Part shown: positions 17,132 to 24,733 of the stretch, piece by piece
Numbering within the stretch: the stretch's first letter is position 1
Layout: each line of letters opens with the position of its first letter
Notes under the pieces: model-generated
Databases searched by the model: none
Seen by the model: only the letters and a program-made list of their open reading frames with translations
What the model was told of the DNA's origin: nothing
Translations under genes and position numbers: made by a program
From: DASZTV01 sp035547515
Lineage (GTDB): Bacteria; Actinomycetota; Actinomycetes; JAFAQI01
Direction of reading: 5' to 3'
Assembly (NCBI GenBank): GCA_035547515.1
Contig: DASZUS010000075.1
Span: forward strand, 35,804-99,803
DNA length: 64,000 bases

Positions 17132-18217
17132 ATGGAGAACGGGTCGGAGGAGCGCGTCACGCCGCGGATCCGGGTGGCGCTCGACGCCCGCTCGATCCAG
17201 GAGCAGCCGCCGAACGGCGTGGGCCGGGTGACGCGTCAGGTGCTGCCGGTGCTCGCCGACCGGGTCGACTTCGAGCTGATGACCCAGTGCGAGCGCCCGC
17301 CGATCGAGATGGGTCTGCCCGAGCACCCGCTCCGCACGCCGTGGCCGGGCCTGGCCAGTGGCTGGCTGCAGCTGCCGGCGGCGCGATGGCTGAAGCGCTT
17401 CGATGGGATCTTCCACTGCCCGTGGTACGCGCTGCCCTTTGTCCAGCACGTCCCGATGGTCGTCACCCTGCACGACCTGACCTTCGAACGCCATCCGGAG
17501 TGGTTCGGCCGGGCGCGATGCGCGTCGTACGTCGTCCAGGCTCGGTGGGCGGCGCGGACGGCGCGGTCGATCCTGACGACCTCCCATCAGGTCGCGGACG
17601 ACGTGATGCGCACCTACCGCGTCCCCGCCGAGCGGCTCTTCGTCGCCCGGCCGGCGGTCGAGCCGATCTTCCGGCCGGGGGTGGACGCGACCGGAGTGCT
17701 CGACCGGCTCGGCATCCGCCGGCCGTACGTCGTCGCGGTCGGTGGCGGGTCCCCGCGCCGGAACCTGCCCGCCGCGGTCGAGGCGTGGCGAGCGGTCAGG
17801 CGCGAGCACCCGATCGACCTGGTGGTGCTCGGCAGCAACCCGTTGCCGCCAGAGACCGGGCTCGTGGTCACCCCGCTGACCGACGAGGACTGGGTGGCGG
17901 TGCTGGGCGGCGCGCTGGCCTTGCTCTACCCGACCCGGTACGAGGGGTTCGGGCTCCCCGCGGTCGAGGCGGCCGCCTGCGGGACCCCGGTGGTCTGCGC
18001 GCCGGTCGGGTCGCTGCCGGAGGTCCTGGGTGAGACGGCGGCCTGGTGCGCCGAGCCCGAGGCGTCGGCGGTCGCCGATGTGCTGCGACGGCTGGTCAGC
18101 TCGCCCCAGTGGGCCGACGAGCTGTCGGCCGCCGGGCTCGATCGTGTCCAATCGATGAGCTCGCTCGTTGAGCCTGCTGAGGCATTCCTCGCGGCGTACT
18201 CAAGGGCTGCCTCCTAG
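17132..18217 (+). CDS. GT4 glycosyltransferase
   Basis: This 361-residue GT-B enzyme begins VALDARSIQ and has GVGRVTRQ, where the N-terminal domain meets the donor loop. It has VTLHDLTFERHPEWF and, in the C-terminal domain, VVAVGGGSPRRNLP and the EX7E motif region YPTRYEGFGLPAVEAAACGTPVV. These are standard for GT4 mannosyl-, rhamnosyl- or glucosyltransferases retaining the anomeric configuration. The ATG at 17132 lies 8 nt after a TACCCT box and there is no ribosome site, which fits a leaderless or near-leaderless message. Confidence 0.92.
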   Translation: MENGSEERVTPRIRVALDARSIQEQPPNGVGRVTRQVLPVLADRVDFELMTQCERPPIEMGLPEHPLRTPWPGLASGWLQLPAARWLKRFDGIFHCPWYALPFVQHVPMVVTLHDLTFERHPEWFGRARCASYVVQARWAARTARSILTTSHQVADDVMRTYRVPAERLFVARPAVEPIFRPGVDATGVLDRLGIRRPYVVAVGGGSPRRNLPAAVEAWRAVRREHPIDLVVLGSNPLPPETGLVVTPLTDEDWVAVLGGALALLYPTRYEGFGLPAVEAAACGTPVVCAPVGSLPEVLGETAAWCAEPEASAVADVLRRLVSSPQWADELSAAGLDRVQSMSSLVEPAEAFLAAYSRAAS

Positions 18218-18279
18218 ATGACGAGTCGGTAGCAACCGGGCAAAATCGGACAACGTTTACTGACAAATCGGGATGAGTT

Positions 18280-19209
18280 GTGTCAACCTTCCCAGGCTGG
18301 GGGGCGGGCACTGGATCGAGGTGGCAGGACGTGAGCGCGACTTCCCCGACCGCGCGACGCGCACGCCGCGCCGTGGTTGCGGGCACCGCCGGCAAGCGCG
18401 CGTTCGACCTCGTCGTCGGCGCCATCCTCTGCCTGATCGCGCTCCCGGTCGTGCTGGTCCTCGCGGCGGGCGTCGCGATCTCGCTGCGCAGCTGGCCGTT
18501 CTTCGCCCAGCAGCGTCCGGGCTGGCGCGGGCGCACGATCACCATCCTCAAGCTGCGCACCCTCCCGCCGTCGACGCCCCGCTACATGGACAAGCACACG
18601 CTCGGGCTCGCGACCGCGAAGCTGCCGTGGCTGTGCTCCCTGTTGCGGCGCACCCACCTCGACGAGCTGCCGCAGCTGGCGTCGGTCGTGCTCGGCGACA
18701 TGAGCCTGGTCGGCCCGCGGCCGCCGCTGCCGTCCTCGGTCGAGCCGCTGGAAGCGGGCTTCGAGGCGGCGCGCCGTAGCGTCCGGCCGGGCTGCACCGG
18801 CCTGTGGCAGATCAGCGTGGCCTCGCACGACACCGCCACCAGCGCCCCCCGCTTCGACCTGTTCTACATCGACAACGCGTCGCTGCGTCTCGACATCTGG
18901 ATCCTGGTGCGGACCGTCGGCTGGATCCTCGGCCGCGTCGAGCCGATCGACATCGACGACATCCCGCAGTGGACCTTGGGTGCGGGCCTGCTCGTCGAGG
19001 CGGACCAGCCACGGAGCGGCGACCAGGCGGCGCAGTACCCGGTCACCGCCGTCGTGGATCACGTGGGGGCCCACGTCGTGGAGCAGCCGGCGTACGCCGA
19101 CGCGGCTCAGCCGGGCATCGAGCTGGCCCATGAGCCGCTGCACGTGGTGGTGGCGGAGGACGGCGCGCTTCGGAACGTCGATGTTGAGCTCGCCCAGCTC
19201 GCCGACTAG
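18280..19209 (+). CDS. Bacterial sugar transferase (initiating phosphoglycosyl transferase) with odd C-terminal tail
   Basis: The core (about residues 38-225) has one membrane helix and the family motifs LKLRTLPP, RRTHLDELPQLASVVLGDMS, VGPRPPLP and GLWQIS. It should transfer a phospho-sugar to a polyprenyl phosphate. After DIDDIPQWTLG (about residue 235) there is a tail of some 75 residues, rich in His, Val, Ala and acidic residues, that does not look like the family. The GTG at 18280 is the longest start; GTG 18331 with GAGG upstream is an alternative. The 62 bp before 18280 are AT-richer than the surroundings and probably hold the promoter. Confidence 0.82.
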   Translation: MSTFPGWGAGTGSRWQDVSATSPTARRARRAVVAGTAGKRAFDLVVGAILCLIALPVVLVLAAGVAISLRSWPFFAQQRPGWRGRTITILKLRTLPPSTPRYMDKHTLGLATAKLPWLCSLLRRTHLDELPQLASVVLGDMSLVGPRPPLPSSVEPLEAGFEAARRSVRPGCTGLWQISVASHDTATSAPRFDLFYIDNASLRLDIWILVRTVGWILGRVEPIDIDDIPQWTLGAGLLVEADQPRSGDQAAQYPVTAVVDHVGAHVVEQPAYADAAQPGIELAHEPLHVVVAEDGALRNVDVELAQLAD

Positions 19210-19238
19210 GACTAGGGCGGCGGGGCGGGTCTCCCGCG

Positions 19239-20084
19239 TCAGGCAGCGCGGCTCGGTACCGCCAGGATCGCGGCGTGCGGATTGCCGCGCAGCCTGGTGA
19301 CGATGATCTCGCGGCCCTTACGGGTGAACGGCATCCACGGGGCGTATCGCGGCAGCCGCTGCCCGGCGCCCGGCCGAAGGTAGATCGGCCCCGACTCCCA
19401 CCGCACCTCGAAGCCTGCGGCCTCGACCATCCGCCGCAGTGCCGCGGCATTCGGCAGCCACCACCACGGCCGCCCGACCGCGTCGAGTGAGGCATGCGGG
19501 CGCCGCGGGTGGCGGACAGTGAGGCCGAGGTCGATGGCGTCGACGAAGATCGCCCGCGCGCCGTCCCCGCAGACGCTGCGCACTCGCTCGAGCGCGCCGA
19601 TCGGGTCGCGCAGGTGCAGCAGCAAGCTGCCGACGTAGACCATGTCGAACTCGCCGACCGTTGCGGGGTCGAGGTCGTAGACCGACAGCTCCCGGTGCTC
19701 GATCCCGCCGCCGAGCGCGTCGTTGACGAAGTGGAAGCCCTCACCGTGCTGCTTGCGTTCGCCCAGCGTCGCGAGCAGCTCCGCGGTGCTGCCGGCGGGC
19801 CAGTCCCACTTGCGGGGGTCCAGGATGTCGATGGCGACGACCTCGGCGGCGCCGCGCTGCTTCATCTCCCTGGCCCAGAAGCCTTCGAAGGTCCCGACGT
19901 CGAGGCAGCGCGCACCCGAGAGCTCCGGCCAGGGCAGGGCCTTCGCGGTCGGGCGGGTGTCGAACCAGCCAGGGGTCTCGATGCCCTCGCGAAGCTCGAC
20001 CGTGTGGTACCACGACCGCGATGCGACGTAGCTCCGGAGCTCGTCGTCCGACAGCTCACTCGCGGCCGGGCTCTGCTCGGTCAT
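19239..20084 (-). CDS. CmoB/DUF1698-like SAM-dependent methyltransferase (copy 1 of 3)
   Basis: This 281-residue protein has the family N-terminal signature SWYHTVELREGIETPGWFD, then SAM motif I CLDVGTFEGFWAREM and VAIDILDPRKWDWP. It continues with FDMVYVGSLLLHLRDPIGALERVRSV. The same architecture recurs at 34341..35291 and 39742..40662, with a shorter N-terminus here. The reference relative CmoB modifies tRNA uridine, but placement inside a glycan locus and several copies argue for sugar methylation; this is inference. TATTCT lies 7 nt before the ATG, so the message is probably leaderless. Confidence 0.85.
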   Translation of the reverse strand: MTEQSPAASELSDDELRSYVASRSWYHTVELREGIETPGWFDTRPTAKALPWPELSGARCLDVGTFEGFWAREMKQRGAAEVVAIDILDPRKWDWPAGSTAELLATLGERKQHGEGFHFVNDALGGGIEHRELSVYDLDPATVGEFDMVYVGSLLLHLRDPIGALERVRSVCGDGARAIFVDAIDLGLTVRHPRRPHASLDAVGRPWWWLPNAAALRRMVEAAGFEVRWESGPIYLRPGAGQRLPRYAPWMPFTRKGREIIVTRLRGNPHAAILAVPSRAA

Positions 20085-20091
20085 TAGCCAG

Positions 20092-20097
20092 AGAATA
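20092..20097 (-). promoter_or_regulatory. -10 box for the methyltransferase at 20084
   Basis: TATTCT on the minus strand ends 7 nt before the ATG; no ribosome site is present between them. Confidence 0.5.
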
Positions 20098-20150
20098 GGT
20101 ACGTGCGTACCCTCGGGGGCACAGGGGCGGGCGAAAGGGGTGCGGGCCGG

Positions 20151-20462
20151 ATGAGACAGGCTCGCGGTGCTGAGTGGCAGATCGAGCTCCGTCCGTTGCG
20201 GCCCGGAGCGCCGCCGGTCAGCCCTGATGCGTCGAGCGGCGCAGTGCCCGCGGGCCAGCTGTCGCCACAGCAGGCGCTGGTGATCGAGGCCCGGTTGGCC
20301 GAGATCGTGACCCGCCTCGACGAGCTCGGTGCCGCGATCGAGCGGCTCGGCCAGCGGGTGGAGGCGATCGCCGTGGCCCGGCCGAGGCCGGCACCGCGCC
20401 CGCGTCGGCAGCCGGTGGTACCCCTCGAGGGGACAGCGCCGGACCCGGCCGGAGGCGCCTAG
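20151..20462 (+). CDS. Small hypothetical protein with a central helix
   Basis: I do not recognise this 103-residue protein. It has a Pro/Ala-rich start, a predicted amphipathic helix at about residues 40-80 (leucine/isoleucine heptads around ARLAEIVTRLDELGAAIERL) that could form a coiled coil, and a Pro/Arg-rich tail. The frame is also open from a GTG at 20103. I prefer ATG 20151 because AAAGGGG lies 10 nt before it and a TACCCT box at 20108-20113 would start the transcript in between. It is convergent with the Asp-box gene. Codon use looks like its neighbours, so it is probably real. Confidence 0.55.
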   Translation: MRQARGAEWQIELRPLRPGAPPVSPDASSGAVPAGQLSPQQALVIEARLAEIVTRLDELGAAIERLGQRVEAIAVARPRPAPRPRRQPVVPLEGTAPDPAGGA

Positions 20463-20475
20463 CCCTCGCGGGCCA

Positions 20476-21366
20476 TCAGTTCCAGCTGCGGCCGTAGTCC
20501 GTCGTCCGGTAGACGGCTGACAGCGACGTCGTCTCGCCCTGCCCGTCTCTGGCCAGCGAGACGAACGTCGGGGTCTGCGTCGCCGTCAGGCACTGGCCGA
20601 CCCGCCAGGTTGCGCCGTTGTCGTCACTGACCAGGACCCGGATCCCCCTCCGGCAACCGGGGCTCGCCGCCATCATCACCACGGCGTGCCCGCCGGAGGT
20701 GAGAGCCAGCGAGTCGACGGTCCCCGCTGTCACGTTCCCAGCCGGGGTCCAGCTTCGCCCGCCGTTGCCGGTGCGATAGACGCCCTTCGAGCACTCGACC
20801 AGCGCATTGGATCCGGCGCTGCTGAGCAGCAGCACCTTGCCGGAGCAGGGCCGAGTGATGCGCCCGGCGGGACCGTAGACCCCGATCGGCAGCGCGAACC
20901 ACACCCCGGCGAGAGAGCGCGGGCTCCAGGTGCGCCCGCCGTCTCTCGTGACGTACGTCGTCGGTCGGCAGTCGACATCCGCGCCGATTGCGGTGCCGTC
21001 GTTCGTACTCCTCGCATCCAGCGCGAGCAGGTGGAAGGCGGGCTGCACCGCGTTGGTCCACGTGACGCCGGCGTTGCGCGAGATCTGCAGGTTGGCGGGC
21101 GTCGTGCACCCGCCGCTGGCCCGCCACGCGATCGTGGTGCTCGCAGCCGAGAACAACGGTGCCGGGTCGTCGAGCGACGACGCGACGCTCGCGGCGGACT
21201 GGGTCAGCTTGGCTGACCCAGTGGGGCCGGAGGTGGTGGTCGCCGTGGGTACGACGACGGGGCCGCTCGCCGGCGGCTGGCTCGAGTGGTGCTTGACGGC
21301 GTAGTAGACCAACCCGGCGTTGGCAACCAGCAGGAGAAGAACGACGATGCGGACGGTGCGCTTCAC
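20476..21366 (-). CDS. Membrane-anchored Asp-box (BNR/YCF48-like) beta-propeller protein
   Basis: This 296-residue protein has one N-terminal membrane helix (about residues 4-22), a Pro/Thr-rich linker, and an extracellular domain with four Asp-box-type motifs: TRDGGRTWSP, GNGGRSWTP, SDDNGATWRV and TTDYGRSWN. These motifs sit on loops of sialidase-like or YCF48-like propellers. No catalytic Arg triad of sialidases is evident, so binding or assembly is likelier than hydrolysis. GTG 21366 lies 1 nt after the rmlC stop, making it the last gene of the rmlA-rmlC operon and tying it to glycan synthesis. Confidence 0.8.
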   Translation of the reverse strand: MKRTVRIVVLLLLVANAGLVYYAVKHHSSQPPASGPVVVPTATTTSGPTGSAKLTQSAASVASSLDDPAPLFSAASTTIAWRASGGCTTPANLQISRNAGVTWTNAVQPAFHLLALDARSTNDGTAIGADVDCRPTTYVTRDGGRTWSPRSLAGVWFALPIGVYGPAGRITRPCSGKVLLLSSAGSNALVECSKGVYRTGNGGRSWTPAGNVTAGTVDSLALTSGGHAVVMMAASPGCRRGIRVLVSDDNGATWRVGQCLTATQTPTFVSLARDGQGETTSLSAVYRTTDYGRSWN

Positions 21367-21367
21367 G

Positions 21368-22012
21368 TCAGCGGGCCCCCGACCCCTCGGCGGCAGACCC
21401 GGGCTGGACGAAACCACGAGCGGCGTAGTGCGCCTGACACGCCTCGTAGCTGGGCAGGATCCCGGCGCTCAGCGCCTCGGCAAGTGACATGGCCGACGCA
21501 TCGCGCGGTGAGAGCCGGGGCGGGGTGTCGGTGGACATGCTCCAGGGCAGATCGAGCTCGGGATCGAGCGCGGAGATCGTGTGCTCGACGGCTGGGTCGT
21601 ACGTCGTCGACACAAGATAAACGACCTCGACGGTGTCGGAGAGTGCGCAGAACGCGTGCCCGAGGCCCTCTGCCATGAGGACGGCGCGATGGTCGAGCGC
21701 GTCGAGCTCGACTGCGGCGTGCCGCCCGAACGTCGGTGAGCCGACCCTCAGGTCGACCACGACATCGAGGACCGTGCCTGACGCGCAGTAGACGTACTTC
21801 GCCTGGCCCGGCGGCACGTCGGCGAAGTGGACGCCGCGGATCACGCCACGAGCCGAGATCGAGTGGTTCGCCTGCATCACGGGGAAGGGACGGCCGGTCC
21901 GCTCGGCGACGAGGTCGCCGCGGAACCACTCGAGGAAGGCACCGCGCTCGTCCCGGTGGACCGTCGGTGTGAGGACCCAGCTGTCGCCGACGGCAAGGGC
22001 GTCGAGCTTCAC
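21368..22012 (-). CDS. rmlC: dTDP-4-dehydrorhamnose 3,5-epimerase
   Basis: This 214-residue cupin enzyme epimerises C3 and C5 of dTDP-4-keto-6-deoxyglucose. It has RDERGAFLEWF, the catalytic-His segment GVIRGVHF, the GQAKYVYCASGTVLDVVVDLR strand pair, and EGLGHAFCAL followed by VEVVYLVSTTYDP, which includes the catalytic Tyr. The C-terminus extends about 25 residues past the usual domain. It overlaps the upstream rmlA by ATGA. With rmlA here and rmlB/rmlD at 13.4-15.3 kb the dTDP-rhamnose pathway is complete. Confidence 0.95.
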   Translation of the reverse strand: MKLDALAVGDSWVLTPTVHRDERGAFLEWFRGDLVAERTGRPFPVMQANHSISARGVIRGVHFADVPPGQAKYVYCASGTVLDVVVDLRVGSPTFGRHAAVELDALDHRAVLMAEGLGHAFCALSDTVEVVYLVSTTYDPAVEHTISALDPELDLPWSMSTDTPPRLSPRDASAMSLAEALSAGILPSYEACQAHYAARGFVQPGSAAEGSGAR

Positions 22013-22890
22013 GCCCCGGGCTCCGGCGGAAGGTCGGGCAGGCTGTTGAGGTAGGCGCCGTACTCGCTGTTGCGGTATCGGTCAGCGCGACTGCGAAGCT
22101 CGGCGTCCGTCAGCCACCCGTGACGCCACGCGACCTCCTCGGGACAGCCGACCTTCAGGCCCTGCCGCTCCTCGACGACCCGGACGAAGTCGGCCGCCTG
22201 GACCAGCGTCGTGGTGGTGCCGGTGTCGAGCCAGGCGGTCCCGCGCGGCAGGACCGTCACCTGCAGGCGCCCCTGATCGAGGTAGGCGCGGTTGAGATCG
22301 GTGATCTCCAGCTCGCCGCGCTCGCTCGGGGTGAGCTCCCGGGCCAGCTTCACCGCGTCGTTGGAGTAGAAGTAGAGCCCCGGAATCGCGTAGGCGCTGG
22401 TCGGCTGCTGCGGCTTCTCGACGATTGCGACCGGGTTGCCCGCATCGTCGAAGGTGATCACGCCGTACGCCGACGGGTCGGCAACCCGGTAGGCGAACAG
22501 ATGCGCGCCATCGATCTCGCGGAGCTCGGCCAGCCTGGTGCCGAGACCGGGGCCGTGGAAGATGTTGTCGCCGAGGATCAGCGCGACGGCGTCGCCATCG
22601 AGGAACTCCTCGCTGATCAGCAGCGCCTGGGCAATCCCCTCGGGACGCGCCTGGACCGCGTAGTCGATCCGGATCCCGAGCTCCGAGCCGTCGCCGAGCA
22701 GCCGGCGAAACGCCTCCTCGTCGTGCGGGTTGGTGATGATCAGCAGCTCGCGCAGCCCGGCCATCATCAGCGTTGCGAGGGGATAGAAGATCATCGGCTT
22801 GTCGAAGACCGGCAGCAGCTGCTTGGAGACGGCGCCCGTCACCGGGCCGAGCCGGGAACCGGTGCCGCCGGCGAGGATGATGCCCTTCAC
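22009..22890 (-). CDS. rmlA: Glucose-1-phosphate thymidylyltransferase
   Basis: This 293-residue nucleotidyltransferase makes dTDP-glucose from dTTP and glucose-1-phosphate. It starts with the nucleotide-binding IILAGGTGSRLGPVT and has SKQLLPVFDKPMIFYPL, IILGDNIF-type (LILGDNIFHG) and EKPQQPTSAYAIPGLYFY. The C-terminal WLDTGTTTTLVQA is specific to RmlA. GTG 22890 is preferred over the open upstream frame because the family begins exactly here and GAGG lies about 10 nt upstream. It is the first gene of the rmlA-rmlC-propeller operon and is divergent from a GT2. Confidence 0.97.
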   Translation of the reverse strand: MKGIILAGGTGSRLGPVTGAVSKQLLPVFDKPMIFYPLATLMMAGLRELLIITNPHDEEAFRRLLGDGSELGIRIDYAVQARPEGIAQALLISEEFLDGDAVALILGDNIFHGPGLGTRLAELREIDGAHLFAYRVADPSAYGVITFDDAGNPVAIVEKPQQPTSAYAIPGLYFYSNDAVKLARELTPSERGELEITDLNRAYLDQGRLQVTVLPRGTAWLDTGTTTTLVQAADFVRVVEERQGLKVGCPEEVAWRHGWLTDAELRSRADRYRNSEYGAYLNSLPDLPPEPGA

Positions 22891-23011
22891 GCCCGGGTGC
22901 CTCGTGGGAACGCGGGCACGGCGGCTGCTGCGGATGTCACGCGGGGCCCACTCCGGGTCGGGGTCGTTAGGGTTGGCGAACCATGCTTGATCGTAGGAGG
23001 TAGGGGCGCAC

Positions 23012-23974
23012 GTGCCACCCGAGGTCACGGTATGCGTGTCGACGAGGAACCGCTCGCAGCTGCTCCCGCGGCTGGTGGGCTGTCTCGAGCGCCAGACGGT
23101 GGGCCGGGAGCGCATGGAAGCCGTGATCGTCGACAACGGCTCGACAGATGACACCTGGGACGTGCTGACCAGGCTCGCCTCGTCCGCGTCCTTCGACCTC
23201 CGGGTCTACCGCAACCCTCCCGGCAAGGGGCCGGCGGCCGGGCGCAACCGGGCGTGGCGCGACGCCAAAGGCACCTGGTGTGCCTTCACCGACGACGACT
23301 GCTCGCCGACGCCGAAGTGGCTCGAGTCGGTGCTGGAGGGAGTCGGCGACCGCGCCGTCGTGGCCGCCGGGGCAGTCGGGGCGGCACCCGAGGACCGCGA
23401 CCTCATCAGCACCTTCACCCGGTGGACGTTCGCGACCGAAGGCATCGCGCGGTGGGGCGCCACCGCCAACTTCGTCGCCCGTCGTGACGACCTCGAGAAG
23501 GTGGGCGGCTTCGACGAGACCTTCCTCAACGTCGCGGGCGAGGACACCGATCTCCTGCTGCGGCTGCTGGAGACCGGCCTCGAGTTCGAGTTCCTGCGCG
23601 ACGCGATCGTCCACCACGACATCAGCCAGCCGGGCTTCATCGGCATGTGGCGCGACCAGCGCCGGTGGGTCGACATCCCGGCGGTGTTCGCCAACCACCC
23701 GCACGAGCGTCAGGCGATGCTCTACCGCGGCGTGTTCTGGAAGCGCAGCCACCCCAAGACGTTGCTGCTCATCGCGGGTCTGGCCGGGGCGGTGTTCGAC
23801 CGGCGTGCGGCGCTGCTGGCCATTCCGTGGATCCACGAGCGCACCTGCCACCGGGCCGCGTCGGAGTCCATCGCGGACCGCGTCGCGACGCTGCCCGGGG
23901 TGCTCGCGCTCGACCTGCAAGAGGTCGCGCTGATGGTGCGAGGCTCCCTGCGCTACCGGACGCTGATGCTCTGA
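23012..23974 (+). CDS. GT2 glycosyltransferase
   Basis: This 320-residue GT-A enzyme has VCVSTRNRSQLLPRLV, VIVDNGSTDDTWDV and GPAAGRNRAW. The metal-binding motif is TDDDCSP (DDD), and EDTDLLLRLLETG is the acceptor ED motif. The C-terminal third has a hydrophobic stretch and a Trp-rich WRDQRRWVD segment. GTG 23012 has TAGGAGG upstream and a TAGGGT box at 22968-22973, so this message has a leader. It closely resembles in layout the GT2 genes at 37747 and 43120. Donor and acceptor are unknown. Confidence 0.9.
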   Translation: MPPEVTVCVSTRNRSQLLPRLVGCLERQTVGRERMEAVIVDNGSTDDTWDVLTRLASSASFDLRVYRNPPGKGPAAGRNRAWRDAKGTWCAFTDDDCSPTPKWLESVLEGVGDRAVVAAGAVGAAPEDRDLISTFTRWTFATEGIARWGATANFVARRDDLEKVGGFDETFLNVAGEDTDLLLRLLETGLEFEFLRDAIVHHDISQPGFIGMWRDQRRWVDIPAVFANHPHERQAMLYRGVFWKRSHPKTLLLIAGLAGAVFDRRAALLAIPWIHERTCHRAASESIADRVATLPGVLALDLQEVALMVRGSLRYRTLML

Positions 23975-23980
23975 GCGGCC

Positions 23981-24733
23981 TTATGCCGTGAGGCCGCCGT
24001 CGATGACGAGCGTGTGGCCGGTGATGAAGCCGGCCTCGGCGGAGGCCAGGAAACGTACGGCGGCATAGACATCGGCCGGCTCACCCAGCCGGCCCGCCGG
24101 CGTACGGCGAACGATCTGGCCGAGCTGCTGCTCGTCGAGGCCGTGGCTCATGTCGGTGCGGAGGTATCCGGGTGCTACCGAGTTGACCCGGATGTTGCGC
24201 GAGCCGAGCTCGCGAGCCAGCGACCTGGTCAGACCGTCGAGTGCGGCCTTGGTCGCGGAGTAGACGCTCAGCCCGCGGTAGCCGGACAGCCCCACGATCG
24301 AGGAGATGTTGACGATCGAGCCGCACCGCCGCGCCAGCATGTGCCGGGAGACGGCGCGGGTGATGTTGAGCGTGGCTTTGAGGTTGAGGTCGATCACGGC
24401 GTCGATGTCGTCGTCCGAGGTCAGCGCCAACGTGTCGGCGTGAGCGACGCCGGCGTTGTTCACCAGCACGTCGATATGACCGAACCGGCCGATGACCTCT
24501 TTGACGTATCCGGCGCCGGCTGCCCGGTCGGCGAGGTCGAAGCTGCGGTAGAAGAAACGATCGGCGCATGCCGGGTCGGCCTGCCACCCCTCGACCTCAG
24601 CGGTCGAGGACCGGCTGCACGTGGCGACGCGTGCCCCGTCGGCGAGATAGCCGGCGACGATGCCCGCGCCGAGCCCGCGGCTGCCGCCGGTGACGAGGAC
24701 GGTCAGCGGCTTGGTGGCGTCGGCCGTGCTCAC
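23981..24733 (-). CDS. SDR oxidoreductase, FabG-like 3-oxoacyl reductase
   Basis: This 250-residue classical SDR has LVTGGSRGLGAGI (NADP site), NNAGVAHAD and the catalytic set Ser-Tyr-Lys in ISSIVGLSGYRGLSVYSATKAAL. NIRVNSVAPGYLRTDMS and ITGHTLVIDGGLTA follow. The GTG start overlaps the stop of the AMP-ligase as GTGA. Following an acyl carrier protein and an acyl-activating enzyme, it probably reduces a 3-oxoacyl group on that carrier, for example to 3-hydroxybutyryl. This pathway is inference. A sugar or polyol dehydrogenase is the alternative. Confidence 0.9.
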   Translation of the reverse strand: MSTADATKPLTVLVTGGSRGLGAGIVAGYLADGARVATCSRSSTAEVEGWQADPACADRFFYRSFDLADRAAGAGYVKEVIGRFGHIDVLVNNAGVAHADTLALTSDDDIDAVIDLNLKATLNITRAVSRHMLARRCGSIVNISSIVGLSGYRGLSVYSATKAALDGLTRSLARELGSRNIRVNSVAPGYLRTDMSHGLDEQQLGQIVRRTPAGRLGEPADVYAAVRFLASAEAGFITGHTLVIDGGLTA

